A stretch of 64,000 nt of DNA from Uloborus plumipes (Eukaryota > Arthropoda > Arachnida > Araneae > Uloboridae). Shown in pieces: positions 63,298 through 64,000 of the stretch. The position numbers and the translations under genes are program-made. The notes beneath the pieces were generated by a model, which saw nothing but the letters and a program-made list of their open reading frames with translations, was not told where the DNA came from and searched no databases. The stretch's first letter is position 1; each line of letters opens with the position of its first letter. The stretch is taken from positions 21,072 through 85,071 of the forward strand of contig JAXGGA010004733.1 in assembly GCA_038373865.1 (NCBI GenBank), read 5' to 3'.

Positions 63298-64000
63298 GTA
63301 TTTTATAATAGCATACTGATTGTTTTATTTGTTTGTTTGAATTTAAATTTTTGTTGAGCGCATAATATATGCATCTGCTTTTGAGGTCTGTTGCATTTTT
63401 TAATATTTTACTGTGTGCTAATCTTTTAATTAATAATTATAGAAATAATAATTTTTTGTGTCGTAAAAGCTGCTTCAAAATTTGTTTGCTGGCATTTTTG
63501 AATTTTTTTCATGCATTGATACATATTTTTTAAAGAACAATTGAGTGCTTTATTAGTAAGCATTTTAGTAAATAATTGATTCAAAAAAAGAATTTTGCTT
63601 GTCGGACAGACATTGAGAAAGGTTTTAATGTTCATTTTTCTGGGCAAAAAATCAATATTATTAAAATCATAAGATGTACTTTTGTTCTAACAATTGCATA
63701 AACATTCTCTTTCAATGCAAAGCTCAATAAATAAAATTTCGGGCTACCTATATCAAATATTTTGTCTAAATAAATATTTAGCTAAAATATTCAAGCAATA
63801 AACTATACTGCAAAGAAAAAAAAATTCCCACTTTAATTAAAAAAAAATCCCTCTTAAAATTTTGTCAGCATATGAAATTTTACTTTACTTTTATCCCTAG
63901 TGTGAACTTTGAGTAACATGTTGCTTTGCATTTTGTAATGGTTACAAGACTTTTCATTTCTGCCCGAATATTCTATGTGTATTTTTGGTCCTAAAATTTA
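63298..64000 (+). other. Start of intron 11 of the RPGRIP1L-family gene
   Basis: AT-rich, no further exon or transposon end recognised before the window edge. Confidence 0.6.

Overview
The window is eukaryotic nuclear DNA: AT-rich, with long introns, GT-AG splice sites and dense DNA transposons. The two host genes and the repeats fit an arthropod. A chelicerate such as a spider is my best guess, but the sequence alone does not prove it.

Two protein-coding genes can be reconstructed, both on the + strand. Spred (Sprouty-related, EVH1 domain) runs from 18500 to 35864 in five exons whose phases close perfectly and encode 444 residues. It has an N-terminal EVH1 domain and a C-terminal cysteine-rich Sprouty domain, and negatively regulates Ras/MAPK signalling. 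An RPGRIP1L/RPGRIP1-family gene (ciliary transition-zone coiled-coil/C2 protein) starts at 50474 and leaves the window after an exon ending at 63297. Eleven exons with consistent phases give the first 338 residues, all in the N-terminal coiled-coil region.

Most of the rest is transposons, delimited here by terminal inverted repeats (TIRs) plus exact target-site duplications (TSDs). From the left: a degenerate ~95-bp repeat (300-1560); an element with ~480-bp TIRs (1747-4420); a four-level nest of elements at 5125-17572 built on a decayed hAT/ZMYM-like transposase; two related hAT elements in Spred intron 2; a small hAT MITE in intron 3; a Helitron in intron 4; a Tc1-like element split by a 1.9-kb hAT (43714-46816); a 610-bp near-perfect palindrome inside a Gypsy-type RT fragment (48174-48783). 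Inside RPGRIP1L introns lie a mariner split by a 1.6-kb element, a hAT in a (TA)n tract that itself contains another hAT, a second almost identical Tc1 copy, and several MITEs.

The most striking patterns are the four-level nesting at 5-17.6 kb, and four hAT families that share the end CAGGGTTG but each carry their own array of short subterminal motifs (GGGTTT, GCCGGC, TGTCCAAAAC, GGAGTC). The two Tc1 copies are about 99% identical, yet each is broken at different positions.
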